From positions 1 to 17,546 of the forward strand of contig CAMLDJ010000096.1 in assembly GCA_946478755.1 (NCBI GenBank): DNA of 17,546 nt. Reading direction: 5' to 3'. The notes under the pieces were generated by a model that had not been told where the DNA came from, did no database searches, and was given only the letters and a program-made list of their open reading frames with translations. A program made the position numbers and the translations under genes. This document shows, piece by piece, positions 7,640-14,946 of the stretch. The stretch's first letter is position 1; every line of letters begins with the position of its first letter. The stretch comes from an uncultured Pedobacter sp. (GTDB lineage: Bacteria > Bacteroidota > Bacteroidia > Sphingobacteriales > Sphingobacteriaceae).

Positions 7640-8812
7640 ATGATCCTAAACTTAATTTGGATTATGCATAGATTATTGACCATTAATGGTCCATCTTTAT
7701 TTAAAAAGATCTGGAATGAAAACAAAATATCAGAAAAAACAATCCTCAAGTGCATCGCGGTCCCTCTGGTACTGACCAGTCTGGTCCTTGCGGTTAAACT
7801 GTGGTTTTTTCCAGGCAATATTGCCGCACCCTATCTTTATTTCTTTGCAGTAATCATGACAAGTGCCTGTTATGGCGGCGGCAGAGCTGCAATTATTGCC
7901 AGTGCCATTACTTTTATGGCTGCAGTGTCTTTATTATTCCTTCCAGATGCAATTTCCAGACAGGTGATAGAAAAACAAATTATTCAGGCTATTGTTTTTT
8001 TAGTTGAAACGCTTTTTCTAAGCGGATTAATTTCTGGATTCCAGCATCTTCAAGCAGAAAACTTCATCGGCGCAACTGCCCTGGAGAAAAGTAACCAGGA
8101 AATGAAAATGCAAAAAAAAGAACATGAGGATTTTGTTCATATGGCCGCCCATGAACTGAAAACTCCTGTTACGGTACTTAAAGCGTATATTCAGCTTTTT
8201 CAGGCAAAATTGTCAAAAGATCAACGGAAGGAGGAGCTGGTCCTTGCCGAGAAAATGGATGCACAGCTGGATAAACTGATCAACCTCATTTCCGACCTTT
8301 TGGACGCTGCAAGGATCAGTTCGGGATCTTTATCCTGTGTGATGAATGACTTCAGGATTAATAGTTGTATAAGAGATAGTGCAGAAGCAATTAAAGCAGC
8401 AAATCCGAATTGTAAAATTGAATGTGAGCTTGATAGGATGGATCCCACAATAAAGGGTGACCGCGACAGAATAGATCAGGTATTGGTTAATCTTGTTGGC
8501 AATGCCATTAAGTATTCGTCGAATGAAAAATATGTGAAGATAGTAAGTGAGCTGGATACGGACAGCGTTGTTATAAAAGTCATAGACAAAGGTATTGGAA
8601 TACCGTTAGAACGGCAAAAATATGTGTTTGAACGGTTTTACAGGGCCAATGACCCGGCTACTGGAACCCTTCCTGGTTTGGGCCTGGGTCTCTTCATTTC
8701 AGCAGAAATTATTAAAAAACATCACGGAACAATAGGACTTGAAAGTGAGGAAGGCAAGGGTTCTGTATTTTGGTTTAGCCTACCGGTAGAGCCTTATCCG
8801 GCAAGTACCTAA
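7640..8812 (+). CDS. Membrane sensor histidine kinase with DUF4118 (KdpD-like) transmembrane domain
   Basis: The frame encodes 390 residues. Four hydrophobic segments at about 37-55, 62-78, 82-101 and 113-134 form a DUF4118-like membrane bundle of the kind found in KdpD. A HisKA domain follows with His171 in HMAAHELKTPV. The HATPase_c domain has LVNLVGNAIKYS, DKGIGIP, FERFYR and GLGLGLF motifs, all intact. The KdpD N-terminal cytoplasmic domains and any periplasmic domain are absent. No response regulator lies directly next to it, so it is an orphan unless it signals to the NarL-type regulator upstream, which would be atypical because HisKA kinases usually pair with other regulator classes. 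The promoter at 7610-7638 suggests the real start is the ATG at 7664 (residue 9) rather than 7640. Confidence 0.9.
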   Translation: MILNLIWIMHRLLTINGPSLFKKIWNENKISEKTILKCIAVPLVLTSLVLAVKLWFFPGNIAAPYLYFFAVIMTSACYGGGRAAIIASAITFMAAVSLLFLPDAISRQVIEKQIIQAIVFLVETLFLSGLISGFQHLQAENFIGATALEKSNQEMKMQKKEHEDFVHMAAHELKTPVTVLKAYIQLFQAKLSKDQRKEELVLAEKMDAQLDKLINLISDLLDAARISSGSLSCVMNDFRINSCIRDSAEAIKAANPNCKIECELDRMDPTIKGDRDRIDQVLVNLVGNAIKYSSNEKYVKIVSELDTDSVVIKVIDKGIGIPLERQKYVFERFYRANDPATGTLPGLGLGLFISAEIIKKHHGTIGLESEEGKGSVFWFSLPVEPYPAST

Positions 8813-8940
8813 CGATGTGGTGAAATACTTGTTTGACACTAAGATAAAACTTTCAAGAGCCTCAATTGTTTTGACCAGATAACATGCAGAGTGGTGTTCG
8901 TGTCGCCGTTCCTGCGATTATTGAACTTAAAGACGGAATT

Positions 8941-9156
8941 ATGAAATTAAAAATCTTAACAATGCTGTCAATCCTGACCCTGGGATTTGCCGCCTGTAAT
9001 TCAGACCGCCGGAATGATGGCGATGGTGATTCATTGATGACCGATAGTGCGGTGATGGATACAGCGTCTATGGGAACTGGGACTTCTGATCAGACAACGG
9101 TTGACACTATGGGCGCAGATACAATGAAAAAAGACTCTATTCCACCTATGAGATAG
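8941..9156 (+). CDS. Small Asp/Thr/Ser-rich lipoprotein
   Basis: The ATG at 8941 begins a 71-residue protein with a lipoprotein signal: MKLKIL, a hydrophobic core (TMLSILTLGF), and a lipobox ending FAAC, so Cys19 would be lipidated after signal peptidase II cleavage. An upstream in-frame ATG at 8884 would bury the signal behind 19 extra residues, so 8941 is preferred. The mature part is low complexity, with repeated Asp, Thr, Ser and Met (DSLMTDSAVMDTASM, then VDTMGADTM), and has no recognisable fold. It probably sits on the periplasmic face of a membrane. Similar tiny lipoproteins are common in Sphingobacteriaceae, with unknown function. It lies between the DUF4118 kinase and the Usp gene, and a strong hairpin follows the stop codon by six bases. 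Confidence 0.75.
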   Translation: MKLKILTMLSILTLGFAACNSDRRNDGDGDSLMTDSAVMDTASMGTGTSDQTTVDTMGADTMKKDSIPPMR

Positions 9157-9162
9157 CAGGGT

Positions 9163-9192
9163 ATTAGGCTAAATTGCTCAGTTTAGCCTAAT
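9163..9192 (+). terminator. Hairpin after the lipoprotein gene, likely terminator
   Basis: ATTAGGCTAAA (9163-9173) and TTTAGCCTAAT (9182-9192) form a perfect 11-bp stem with an 8-base loop. It starts six bases after the lipoprotein stop codon. No T-run follows, so it is not a textbook Rho-independent terminator. It could instead stabilise the 3' end of the messenger. Confidence 0.5.
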
Positions 9193-9250
9193 TAATGGCT
9201 TAGTAACCTATTGAAGCCGTTTAATGCTAGTTTAATGTTTAATGATCGCC

Positions 9251-9268
9251 GGTCTGCTTTCGCAGACC
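9251..9268 (+). promoter_or_regulatory. Leader hairpin upstream of the Usp gene
   Basis: GGTCTGC (9251-9257) and GCAGACC (9262-9268) form a perfect GC-rich 7-bp stem with a TTTC tetraloop. AGGAGG (9283-9288) follows, then the ATG at 9293. The hairpin falls inside the frame if translation began at the upstream ATG (9242). Its presence and the strong ribosome binding site downstream both support initiation at 9293. Confidence 0.5.
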
Positions 9269-9292
9269 ACTCTTGGTTATCAAGGAGGAAGT

Positions 9293-10372
9293 ATGATGGA
9301 AACATTTTCTGTAGCATTTAAAACGGGTAATTTAGAATTGGATGCCATGGTGACGGCATTTGATCACCTCCGTCGGTTTAAAGTTGAGATGGTTACCGAG
9401 GAGTATGATCCTATCATTTTACGAAGATCAGCGCCAGGTGAATGGAACATAGAAAACCGTGGGCAAAGGACCATTCAGGACACAGGATTTCAGGAACTGG
9501 AAAAGGCAATCGATCTTCATCTCGATCAGCTATTTGCATTAAAGAACATTTTGGTATTAACGGATTTTTCTGATTCTGCCAATAATGCGGCCAGGTACGC
9601 CACGGCTTTTGCCACCCGGATTAAAGCCCGTAACATTATTATTTATCACTCAACGTCTGTTCCTCTTGCAACAGATATACCTTTCGAAATGTCTTCCTTT
9701 GCCGAGCGTGATCAGCAGGAGACTAAAACTAAATTAGACAGATTAAAGGAGGACATGAGCTCGCTGGTATCAAGCGAAATTACCATAAGTGCCCGCAGTG
9801 ATGAACGCGTGCTCATATCAGCGGTAAACATACTGGCAGCTCAACAACAACTGGGTTTGGTGGTGATGGGAATTACAGGAAAAAGTAATCTTAAGGAAAT
9901 ATTAATTGGGAGTAATACCACTACTATAGCCAAAGAATCCGGCATTCCTTTACTAATCGTGCCTGCCAGAGCTCAATTTGAGGAGGTACAACGTGTGGTA
10001 TTTGCCTGCGATATGAAAAAGGTTTCGGAAACGACGCCAGTAGAGGCTATAAAAACTTTGATCACTGCACTTCATGCCAAGTTGTTAATTTTAAATGTTT
10101 CAGACGAGCAGGATCATTCTGATCCGGATATGATGAAAGAATTGACTGATCTGCACAGGTTATGGAGCGATGAACAAGCCGAATACCATTATACCCAAAA
10201 TGAAGACCTGGTAAGCGGCATAATGGATTTCGCCATAAACCAAAAAGCACAGCTGGTAATAACTGTACCTAAACAATACGGCTTTTTCGAAGGACTGTTT
10301 CACCGCAGCCTGACCAGGAGACTTGCCTATCATACCCATCTTCCATTGTTGTTGTTTAAAGAGAATAAGTAA
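9293..10372 (+). CDS. Tandem universal stress protein (UspA family) with N-terminal extension
   Basis: The start at 9293 is chosen because AGGAGG lies four bases upstream, giving 359 residues. An extension of about 83 residues comes first, with no recognised domain. Usp domain 1 spans about 84-226, from KNILVLTDFSDSANNAARYA to SGIPLLIVPA, and keeps the ATP-binding G-x2-G-x9-G-S motif (Gly193, Gly196, Gly206, Ser207). Domain 2 (about 233-357) ends HTHLPLLLFK and lacks that motif, so it is probably a non-binding partner domain. Usp proteins are cytoplasmic, nucleotide-dependent modulators of stress survival, and their partners are usually unknown. The gene follows the lipoprotein gene and may share a stress theme with the DUF4118 kinase upstream. 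The intact site in only one of two repeats is common in tandem Usp proteins. Confidence 0.88.
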   Translation: MMETFSVAFKTGNLELDAMVTAFDHLRRFKVEMVTEEYDPIILRRSAPGEWNIENRGQRTIQDTGFQELEKAIDLHLDQLFALKNILVLTDFSDSANNAARYATAFATRIKARNIIIYHSTSVPLATDIPFEMSSFAERDQQETKTKLDRLKEDMSSLVSSEITISARSDERVLISAVNILAAQQQLGLVVMGITGKSNLKEILIGSNTTTIAKESGIPLLIVPARAQFEEVQRVVFACDMKKVSETTPVEAIKTLITALHAKLLILNVSDEQDHSDPDMMKELTDLHRLWSDEQAEYHYTQNEDLVSGIMDFAINQKAQLVITVPKQYGFFEGLFHRSLTRRLAYHTHLPLLLFKENK

Positions 10373-10411
10373 AATGGCCGGAGATTAAATATGGAATTGT
10401 TGCCTTTCTGT

Positions 10412-10419
10412 TATCTTTG
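10412..10419 (+). promoter_or_regulatory. Promoter -7 element upstream of the DUF71 gene
   Basis: TATCTTTG matches the Bacteroidota TAnnTTTG -7 consensus, and transcription would start near 10426, about 14 bases before the ATG at 10440. No TTG lies at the expected distance upstream, so only half of the promoter consensus is present. Confidence 0.4.
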
Positions 10420-10439
10420 CGCAAAATCACCTGCTTAAA

Positions 10440-11135
10440 ATGTCTGAAAAAGTTAGCCTGTTTAACTGGAGTGGCGGTAAGGATAGCACTTTGGCCTTAC
10501 ACCATATCCTGCAAAATGAAGATTTTGAGGTGCGTTATTTGCTGACTACCATAAACAAAACCTATAATCGGGTAAGCATGCACGGTGTAAGGGAAAACCT
10601 TTTAATTGCCCAGGCCAATAGCATAGGCATTCCATTATACCAGATCCCTCTCCCTGAATCACCCGAAATGGGCGTTTATGAAGAAAACATGGAGAAACAT
10701 TTACTGCTGCTTAAAGCCGGTGGTATTACCTATTCTATATTTGGTGATATTTTTCTGGAAGATTTAAAGGCCTACAGAGAAAAAAAGTTAGCAGAAATAA
10801 ATATGGAAGCTGTTTTTCCGCTTTGGAAAAAAGATACTGTAGAAATTTTAAGGGAATTTATTTCTCTGGGTTATAAAACCATTGTTGTCTGTGCTAAAGA
10901 AGGCCTCGAGGATCTTTGTGGTCGGGTCATTGACAATGATTTCATTAAAGACCTGCCACCAGGGATAGATCCATGTGGCGAAAATGGAGAGTTTCACACT
11001 TTTGTTTTTGACGGGCCCATTTTTAAAACGCCAATCGGTTTTACTTTAGGAGAAAAGGTATTTAAAACCTTTCCTTCTCCATCCGGAGACCTCGGAAAGC
11101 CGGTCGGATATTGGTACATTGACTTAATTCCCTAA
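10440..11135 (+). CDS. DUF71 / diphthine-ammonia-ligase-like PP-loop ATPase
   Basis: This 231-residue protein begins with a PP-loop, SGGKDS at residues 11-16, which binds ATP and releases pyrophosphate during adenylation of a substrate. Other conserved blocks are MHGVRENLL (47-55), FGDIFLEDLKAYRE (101-114) and DPCGENGEFHTFVFDGP (177-193), which together define the DUF71 (Dph6-type) family at its usual length. In archaea and eukaryotes Dph6 amidates diphthine on elongation factor 2. Bacteria lack diphthamide, so the bacterial member must act on something else. The gene seems monocistronic, with a half-consensus promoter just upstream, so context does not reveal the substrate. The family call is firm and the reaction is unknown. 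Confidence 0.88.
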   Translation: MSEKVSLFNWSGGKDSTLALHHILQNEDFEVRYLLTTINKTYNRVSMHGVRENLLIAQANSIGIPLYQIPLPESPEMGVYEENMEKHLLLLKAGGITYSIFGDIFLEDLKAYREKKLAEINMEAVFPLWKKDTVEILREFISLGYKTIVVCAKEGLEDLCGRVIDNDFIKDLPPGIDPCGENGEFHTFVFDGPIFKTPIGFTLGEKVFKTFPSPSGDLGKPVGYWYIDLIP

Positions 11136-11150
11136 CCGCTTTCGGATTCT

Positions 11151-11183
11151 GCCGCTGCTTACGCGGCTTGCCAATCGATTTTT
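11151..11183 (+). terminator. Weak terminator-like hairpin after the DUF71 gene
   Basis: GCCGC (11151-11155) and GCGGC (11163-11167) make a 5-bp GC stem with a 7-base loop, and a run of five T follows at 11179-11183. The 11-base gap before the T-run makes it a poor Rho-independent terminator. Confidence 0.25.
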
Positions 11184-11262
11184 ATATTCCAAAGGCGCGC
11201 GTAAAAACCGTCGAGTATGGTGCAGGTAGCGTTGGCCGTTAATCGGTCCCGACAAATTAAAT

Positions 11263-11277
11263 GTAAAAAACGTTTAC
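11263..11277. promoter_or_regulatory. Possible operator upstream of the GH3 gene
   Basis: GTAAA and TTTAC arms flank a 5-base centre containing ACG, giving a 15-bp dyad 58 bp upstream of the GH3 start. LacI-family regulators often use AT-rich dyads with a central CG, so sugar-dependent control is possible. The dyad is short and could be chance. Confidence 0.25.
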
Positions 11278-11335
11278 TAATTAGCCAATTTCGGATGAAC
11301 CTAAAAGGGTAATTTAGAATCCATAATTTTAACAC

Positions 11336-13747
11336 ATGATGAGACGCAAGCCGCTTGCATTTATTGTATTGCTGTTTTTAGCTGCAACTGCACAAGCACA
11401 AAAGAAAAATATATATCATAAAGGCTGGGTAGATTTTAATAAAAATGGTAAGATGGATGTTTATGAAGATCCATCAAAACCTCTTGATGCCAGGGTAAAC
11501 GACTTGCTGCGACAGATGAACCTGGATGAAAAGACTTGTCAGACCGCCACGTTATACGGCTATGGACGGGTATTGAAAGATGAAATGCCGACCGCAGAAT
11601 GGAAAGCAAAGATCTGGAAAGATGGCATTGCAAATATAGACGAAGAGCTGAACAGCCTGCCTTATAACAAAAAGGCGGTAACAGCCTATTCGTTTCCTTT
11701 TAGTAAACACGCGAATGCCCTTAACACCGTGCAGAAATGGTTTGTTGAAGAAACTCGTTTAGGTATTCCGGTCGACTTTAGTAACGAAGGCATACATGGT
11801 TTATGTCATGACAGGGCTACTCCCTTTCCGGCACCTGTTAATATTGGCAGTACCTGGGACAGGGATCTTGTTTACCGCGCAGGAAGCACTGTGGGTATTG
11901 AAGCCAAGGCTTTGGGTTATACCAATGTGTATGCCCCCATATTGGATGTCGCCCGGGATCAACGTTGGGGTAGGGTAGTGGAATGCTATGCAGAGGATCC
12001 TTACCTGATTGCTGAGTTGGGTAAGCAAATGACCCTTGGTATCCAGGATCAGGGCGTAGCGGCTACATTAAAACATTATGCGGTATATAGTGTGCCAAAA
12101 GGTGGGCGGGATGGTCAGGCGAGAACAGATCCTCATGTGGCGCCCAGAGAATTGCATGAAATGTTCCTTTACCCTTTCAGAAGAGTGATCCAGGAAGCCA
12201 AGCCCATGGGTATCATGAGCAGCTATAACGACTGGAATGGTGAGCCTGTAACCGGAAGTTATTATTTCCTGACTGAGCTTTTGCGCAAGCAGTTTGGCTT
12301 TGATGGTTACGTTGTTTCTGACAGCGAGGCTGTGGAATTCCTTTCGGGGAAACATCGTGTAGCAGAAAATTATAAAGAGGCAGTAAGACAATCCATAGCA
12401 GCCGGACTGAATGTACGTACCCATTTTACGATGCCGGAAAATTTTATACTTCCATTAAGAGAACTCGTTAAGGAGGGATCGGTATCCATGAAAACGCTGG
12501 ATGAACGTGTAGCAGACGTATTACGCGTCAAATTCCGGTTGGGGTTATTTGATCAACCTTACGTAAAGGATCCCGCATCGGCCGACAAGCGTGTACATAC
12601 CAAAGCTGACGAAGAATTAGCCATCCAGCTGAACCGGGAATCTATGGTTCTACTTAAAAATGATAAAAATCTGTTGCCGCTGGATCTTAAAAAATATAAA
12701 AACATCCTTGTTACGGGGCCGCTGGCTACTGAGCTGAATTATACGACAAGTAGATATGGGCCGTCGAACAATCGGATCATCTCTGTTCTGGATGGAATCA
12801 AGACTTTTGCTGATAAACGTTCAAAGATAAGCTATAGCAAAGGCTGCGAAGTGATCGATGCCAGGTGGCCTGAAAGTGAGATTATCCCTTCGGAGCTGAC
12901 AACACAGGAGCAGGATCAGATCAATCAAGCGGTATCGGAAGCCAGGGCAGCTGACGTCATTATTGCCGTTGTCGGCGAGACAGATAACCAGGTTGGAGAA
13001 AGCAAATCGAGAACTGGTTTAAACCTTCCAGGCAGGCAGCTGCTGTTGCTGCAGGCCTTACATGCTACCGGAAAACCTGTCGTTATGGTGATGGTGAACG
13101 GGCGTCCGCTAACCATCAACTGGGAAAATCGCTATCTGCCTGCAATTCTACAGGCAGGGTTCCCTGGCCCTTCTGCAGGTAAGGTGGTTGCTGAAACTTT
13201 ATTTGGTGAAAACAATCCTGGCGGCAAGCTAACAATGACCTATCCTAAATCTATCGGACAAATTGAGCTGAACTTTCCCTTCAAACCCGGCTCACAGGCC
13301 GGTCAGGGTAAAAACGATGACCCCAATGGAAATGGAAGAACCCGGGTCCTTGGGGCCTTGTATCCCTTCGGATATGGACTGAGCTATACCACTTTTGAAT
13401 TTAGTAACCTGAAGTTGAGCGCCACAGAAATCCGCCCTCAGGCCAATCTTGAGGTGAGCGTGGAAGTTAAAAATTCCGGAAGCCGCAAAGGTGATGAAGT
13501 GGTGCAACTTTACCTTAAAGACCTGGTAAGCAGTGTAACCACCTATGAATCTGTCCTTAGAGGGTTTGAAAGAGTAAGCCTGACCCCTGGTGAAACGAAA
13601 ACAGTTAAATTTATGCTGCATCCCGATGACCTGGCCTTGCTGGATAAAAATATGAACTGGACAGTTGAGCCTGGAAAGTTTCAGGTAATGATTGGCAGTT
13701 CCTCAACAGATATAAAGTTAAAAAAAGAATTTACTGTGGTTAAATAA
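11336..13747 (+). CDS. Secreted glycoside hydrolase family 3 (beta-glucosidase/beta-xylosidase-like)
   Basis: The 803-residue protein starts with a Sec signal peptide (MMRRKPLAFIVLLFLAATAQA, cleavage near residue 21), so it is periplasmic or secreted. An EF-hand-like loop follows at 33-44 (DFNKNGKMDVYE), a common N-terminal feature of Bacteroidota GH3 enzymes that probably binds calcium. The GH3 barrel contains WGRVVECYAEDP (211-222), KHYAVYS (246-252) and the nucleophile region GYVVSDSEAVEF with Asp329. The C-terminal sandwich has GESKSRTGLNLPGRQ (554-568), where Glu555 is the likely acid/base. FGYGLSYTTF introduces a fibronectin-III-like domain from about 680 to the end. The enzyme should release glucose or xylose from beta-linked oligosaccharides; the specificity is not evident. 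No SusC/SusD pair or sugar transporter is adjacent. Confidence 0.93.
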   Translation: MMRRKPLAFIVLLFLAATAQAQKKNIYHKGWVDFNKNGKMDVYEDPSKPLDARVNDLLRQMNLDEKTCQTATLYGYGRVLKDEMPTAEWKAKIWKDGIANIDEELNSLPYNKKAVTAYSFPFSKHANALNTVQKWFVEETRLGIPVDFSNEGIHGLCHDRATPFPAPVNIGSTWDRDLVYRAGSTVGIEAKALGYTNVYAPILDVARDQRWGRVVECYAEDPYLIAELGKQMTLGIQDQGVAATLKHYAVYSVPKGGRDGQARTDPHVAPRELHEMFLYPFRRVIQEAKPMGIMSSYNDWNGEPVTGSYYFLTELLRKQFGFDGYVVSDSEAVEFLSGKHRVAENYKEAVRQSIAAGLNVRTHFTMPENFILPLRELVKEGSVSMKTLDERVADVLRVKFRLGLFDQPYVKDPASADKRVHTKADEELAIQLNRESMVLLKNDKNLLPLDLKKYKNILVTGPLATELNYTTSRYGPSNNRIISVLDGIKTFADKRSKISYSKGCEVIDARWPESEIIPSELTTQEQDQINQAVSEARAADVIIAVVGETDNQVGESKSRTGLNLPGRQLLLLQALHATGKPVVMVMVNGRPLTINWENRYLPAILQAGFPGPSAGKVVAETLFGENNPGGKLTMTYPKSIGQIELNFPFKPGSQAGQGKNDDPNGNGRTRVLGALYPFGYGLSYTTFEFSNLKLSATEIRPQANLEVSVEVKNSGSRKGDEVVQLYLKDLVSSVTTYESVLRGFERVSLTPGETKTVKFMLHPDDLALLDKNMNWTVEPGKFQVMIGSSSTDIKLKKEFTVVK

Positions 13748-13820
13748 AGCACCTAAAATACCTTAATAGCTAGTTTAGCCATCCTGACTTTAACAAAATG
13801 CACCTTTCTAAGTAAAGCAC

Positions 13821-13859
13821 CCAACTTAGCCACCCAACTTAGCCACCCAGCCTAGCCAC
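13821..13859. repeat. 13-bp tandem repeat, three copies
   Basis: CCAACTTAGCCAC occurs at 13821-13833 and 13834-13846, followed by CCAGCCTAGCCAC at 13847-13859 (two mismatches). A looser relative, GTTTAGCCATCC, lies about 45 bases upstream. The array is in the intergenic region between the convergent GH3 and mlaD genes and encodes no evident protein. Confidence 0.85.
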
Positions 13860-13907
13860 CCTGTTTCAAACAAAAATTACCTTCTCAGAAGCGGCTTCGC
13901 TTTCTTT

Positions 13908-13932
13908 AAGTTTTCCCGTTAAGGGAAAACTT
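13908..13932. terminator. Strong hairpin between convergent genes, candidate bidirectional terminator
   Basis: AAGTTTTCCC (13908-13917) and GGGAAAACTT (13923-13932) form a perfect 10-bp stem with a GTTAA loop. Two T-G wobbles and a T-A pair can extend it to 13 bp. It lies 28 bases beyond the mlaD stop and 160 bases beyond the GH3 stop, where a shared terminator is expected. Neither side has a clean T-run. Confidence 0.5.
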
Positions 13933-13960
13933 GGAGTAATGCCGACGCTGAGGAGAACGG

Positions 13961-14941
13961 TTATTTTTGACCCTCAGCTTCAGCCTTTGCTTTTTTCCTA
14001 AAAAAGCCACGCAATAGGAAATTGTGTTGCAGCGCCTCCAGATTCTCATCCAGTTTCTTGCTGCTTGTTTCCAGATTATTCATTATTCCCTTCACCTGGT
14101 CAGCCGTTTTTTGATCATTGATCAATAATCCCACTGCATTATCTGTCTGATTAAATTTGGCAGTGGCCTTGTTCAGGTTTTCTGTCATTGCCGAAGCCGA
14201 CTGCGCAGTTTTCTGCAGTTCATTTACCGATTGCTGAAGTTTCGCAAATACGGCGGTATCTGTCATTAATTTATCTGCCAGTCCGCCTTTGGTATTTAAT
14301 GTTTTGGTGAAAGCATTCATCTCCACTGCCATTCTGTTCGCTGATGCTGTAGTTGCTTTCAAATTTTCTACAATAGCCTTAAAATTGTTTGCGATTTGCT
14401 CATCGGCCAATAGCGCACCGGCGGCACCCTTGCCGTCAACCAGGTTCCTGGCCAGTACCTTAAAGTCAGAAGTGACATCAACCAGGTTTTTATTGTTTAC
14501 CTGGAAAGTTTTCATGATGTCATCTGTGGACAGTGTACTTGCAACCTGTAGCTGATCACCGTCTTCGACAAAGGGGAATTTCGGACTTCCCCCGCTGATT
14601 ACGACAATTTTATTTCCAATTAAGCCATCGGAACTGATGCTCGCTGCGGCATTTTTATGGATGTACTGGTGGGCATTCTCCTCGATGTTCATAAACACCT
14701 GGACCTGTGAGATGCCATAAAACTGGATCTTTTTGATCGTACCGATCTTTACCCCAGAAAACCATACATTGTTTCCCGCTTTTAAACCTTGTATATCGCT
14801 GAACACAGCATTCACAGTAAAGCTCTTTACAAATGCTTTTCTCTGGCTTCCTAAAGTGAATACCCCTAAAACGAATATGACTAAGCCGAGAAGTATAAAT
14901 ACTCCTACTGTTATCTGTTTACGATTGTCTGTTACTTGCAT
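13961..14941 (-). CDS. mlaD: MCE-domain substrate-binding protein of an MlaFED-type lipid transporter
   Basis: This 326-residue protein has one N-terminal transmembrane anchor (about 10-30, ITVGVFILLGLVIFVLGVF). An MCE domain follows at about 40-118, including GLKAGNNVWFSGVKIGTI and SSDGLIGNKIVVI. A long helical region from about 130 to 300 ends in NFLLRGFFRKK, a typical C-terminus for Bacteroidota members. MlaD forms a hexameric ring in the periplasm that passes lipids between the inner membrane and the outer membrane pathway. The ATG at 14941 lies five bases after the mlaF stop. It is longer than E. coli MlaD (about 180 residues) because of the helical extension, which may form a periplasm-spanning tube (inference). 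Confidence 0.9.
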   Translation of the reverse strand: MQVTDNRKQITVGVFILLGLVIFVLGVFTLGSQRKAFVKSFTVNAVFSDIQGLKAGNNVWFSGVKIGTIKKIQFYGISQVQVFMNIEENAHQYIHKNAAASISSDGLIGNKIVVISGGSPKFPFVEDGDQLQVASTLSTDDIMKTFQVNNKNLVDVTSDFKVLARNLVDGKGAAGALLADEQIANNFKAIVENLKATTASANRMAVEMNAFTKTLNTKGGLADKLMTDTAVFAKLQQSVNELQKTAQSASAMTENLNKATAKFNQTDNAVGLLINDQKTADQVKGIMNNLETSSKKLDENLEALQHNFLLRGFFRKKAKAEAEGQK

Positions 14942-14946
14942 ATTTT

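Noticed and set aside
8884..8940. N-terminal extension of the lipoprotein from the ATG at 8884
   Set aside because: It would place 19 residues before a canonical lipoprotein signal peptide, which would not work as an export signal. The ATG at 8941 fits better.
9242..9292. Usp start at the ATG at 9242
   Set aside because: It lies just before a perfect hairpin and has no ribosome binding site, whereas 9293 follows AGGAGG at good spacing.
12068..12424. 118-residue minus-strand open frame inside the GH3 gene
   Set aside because: It is a shadow of the GH3 catalytic domain with no start signals or protein-like pattern of its own.
13800..13870. Possible CRISPR array at the 13-bp repeats
   Set aside because: Repeats are too short, directly adjacent without spacers, and no cas genes are present.
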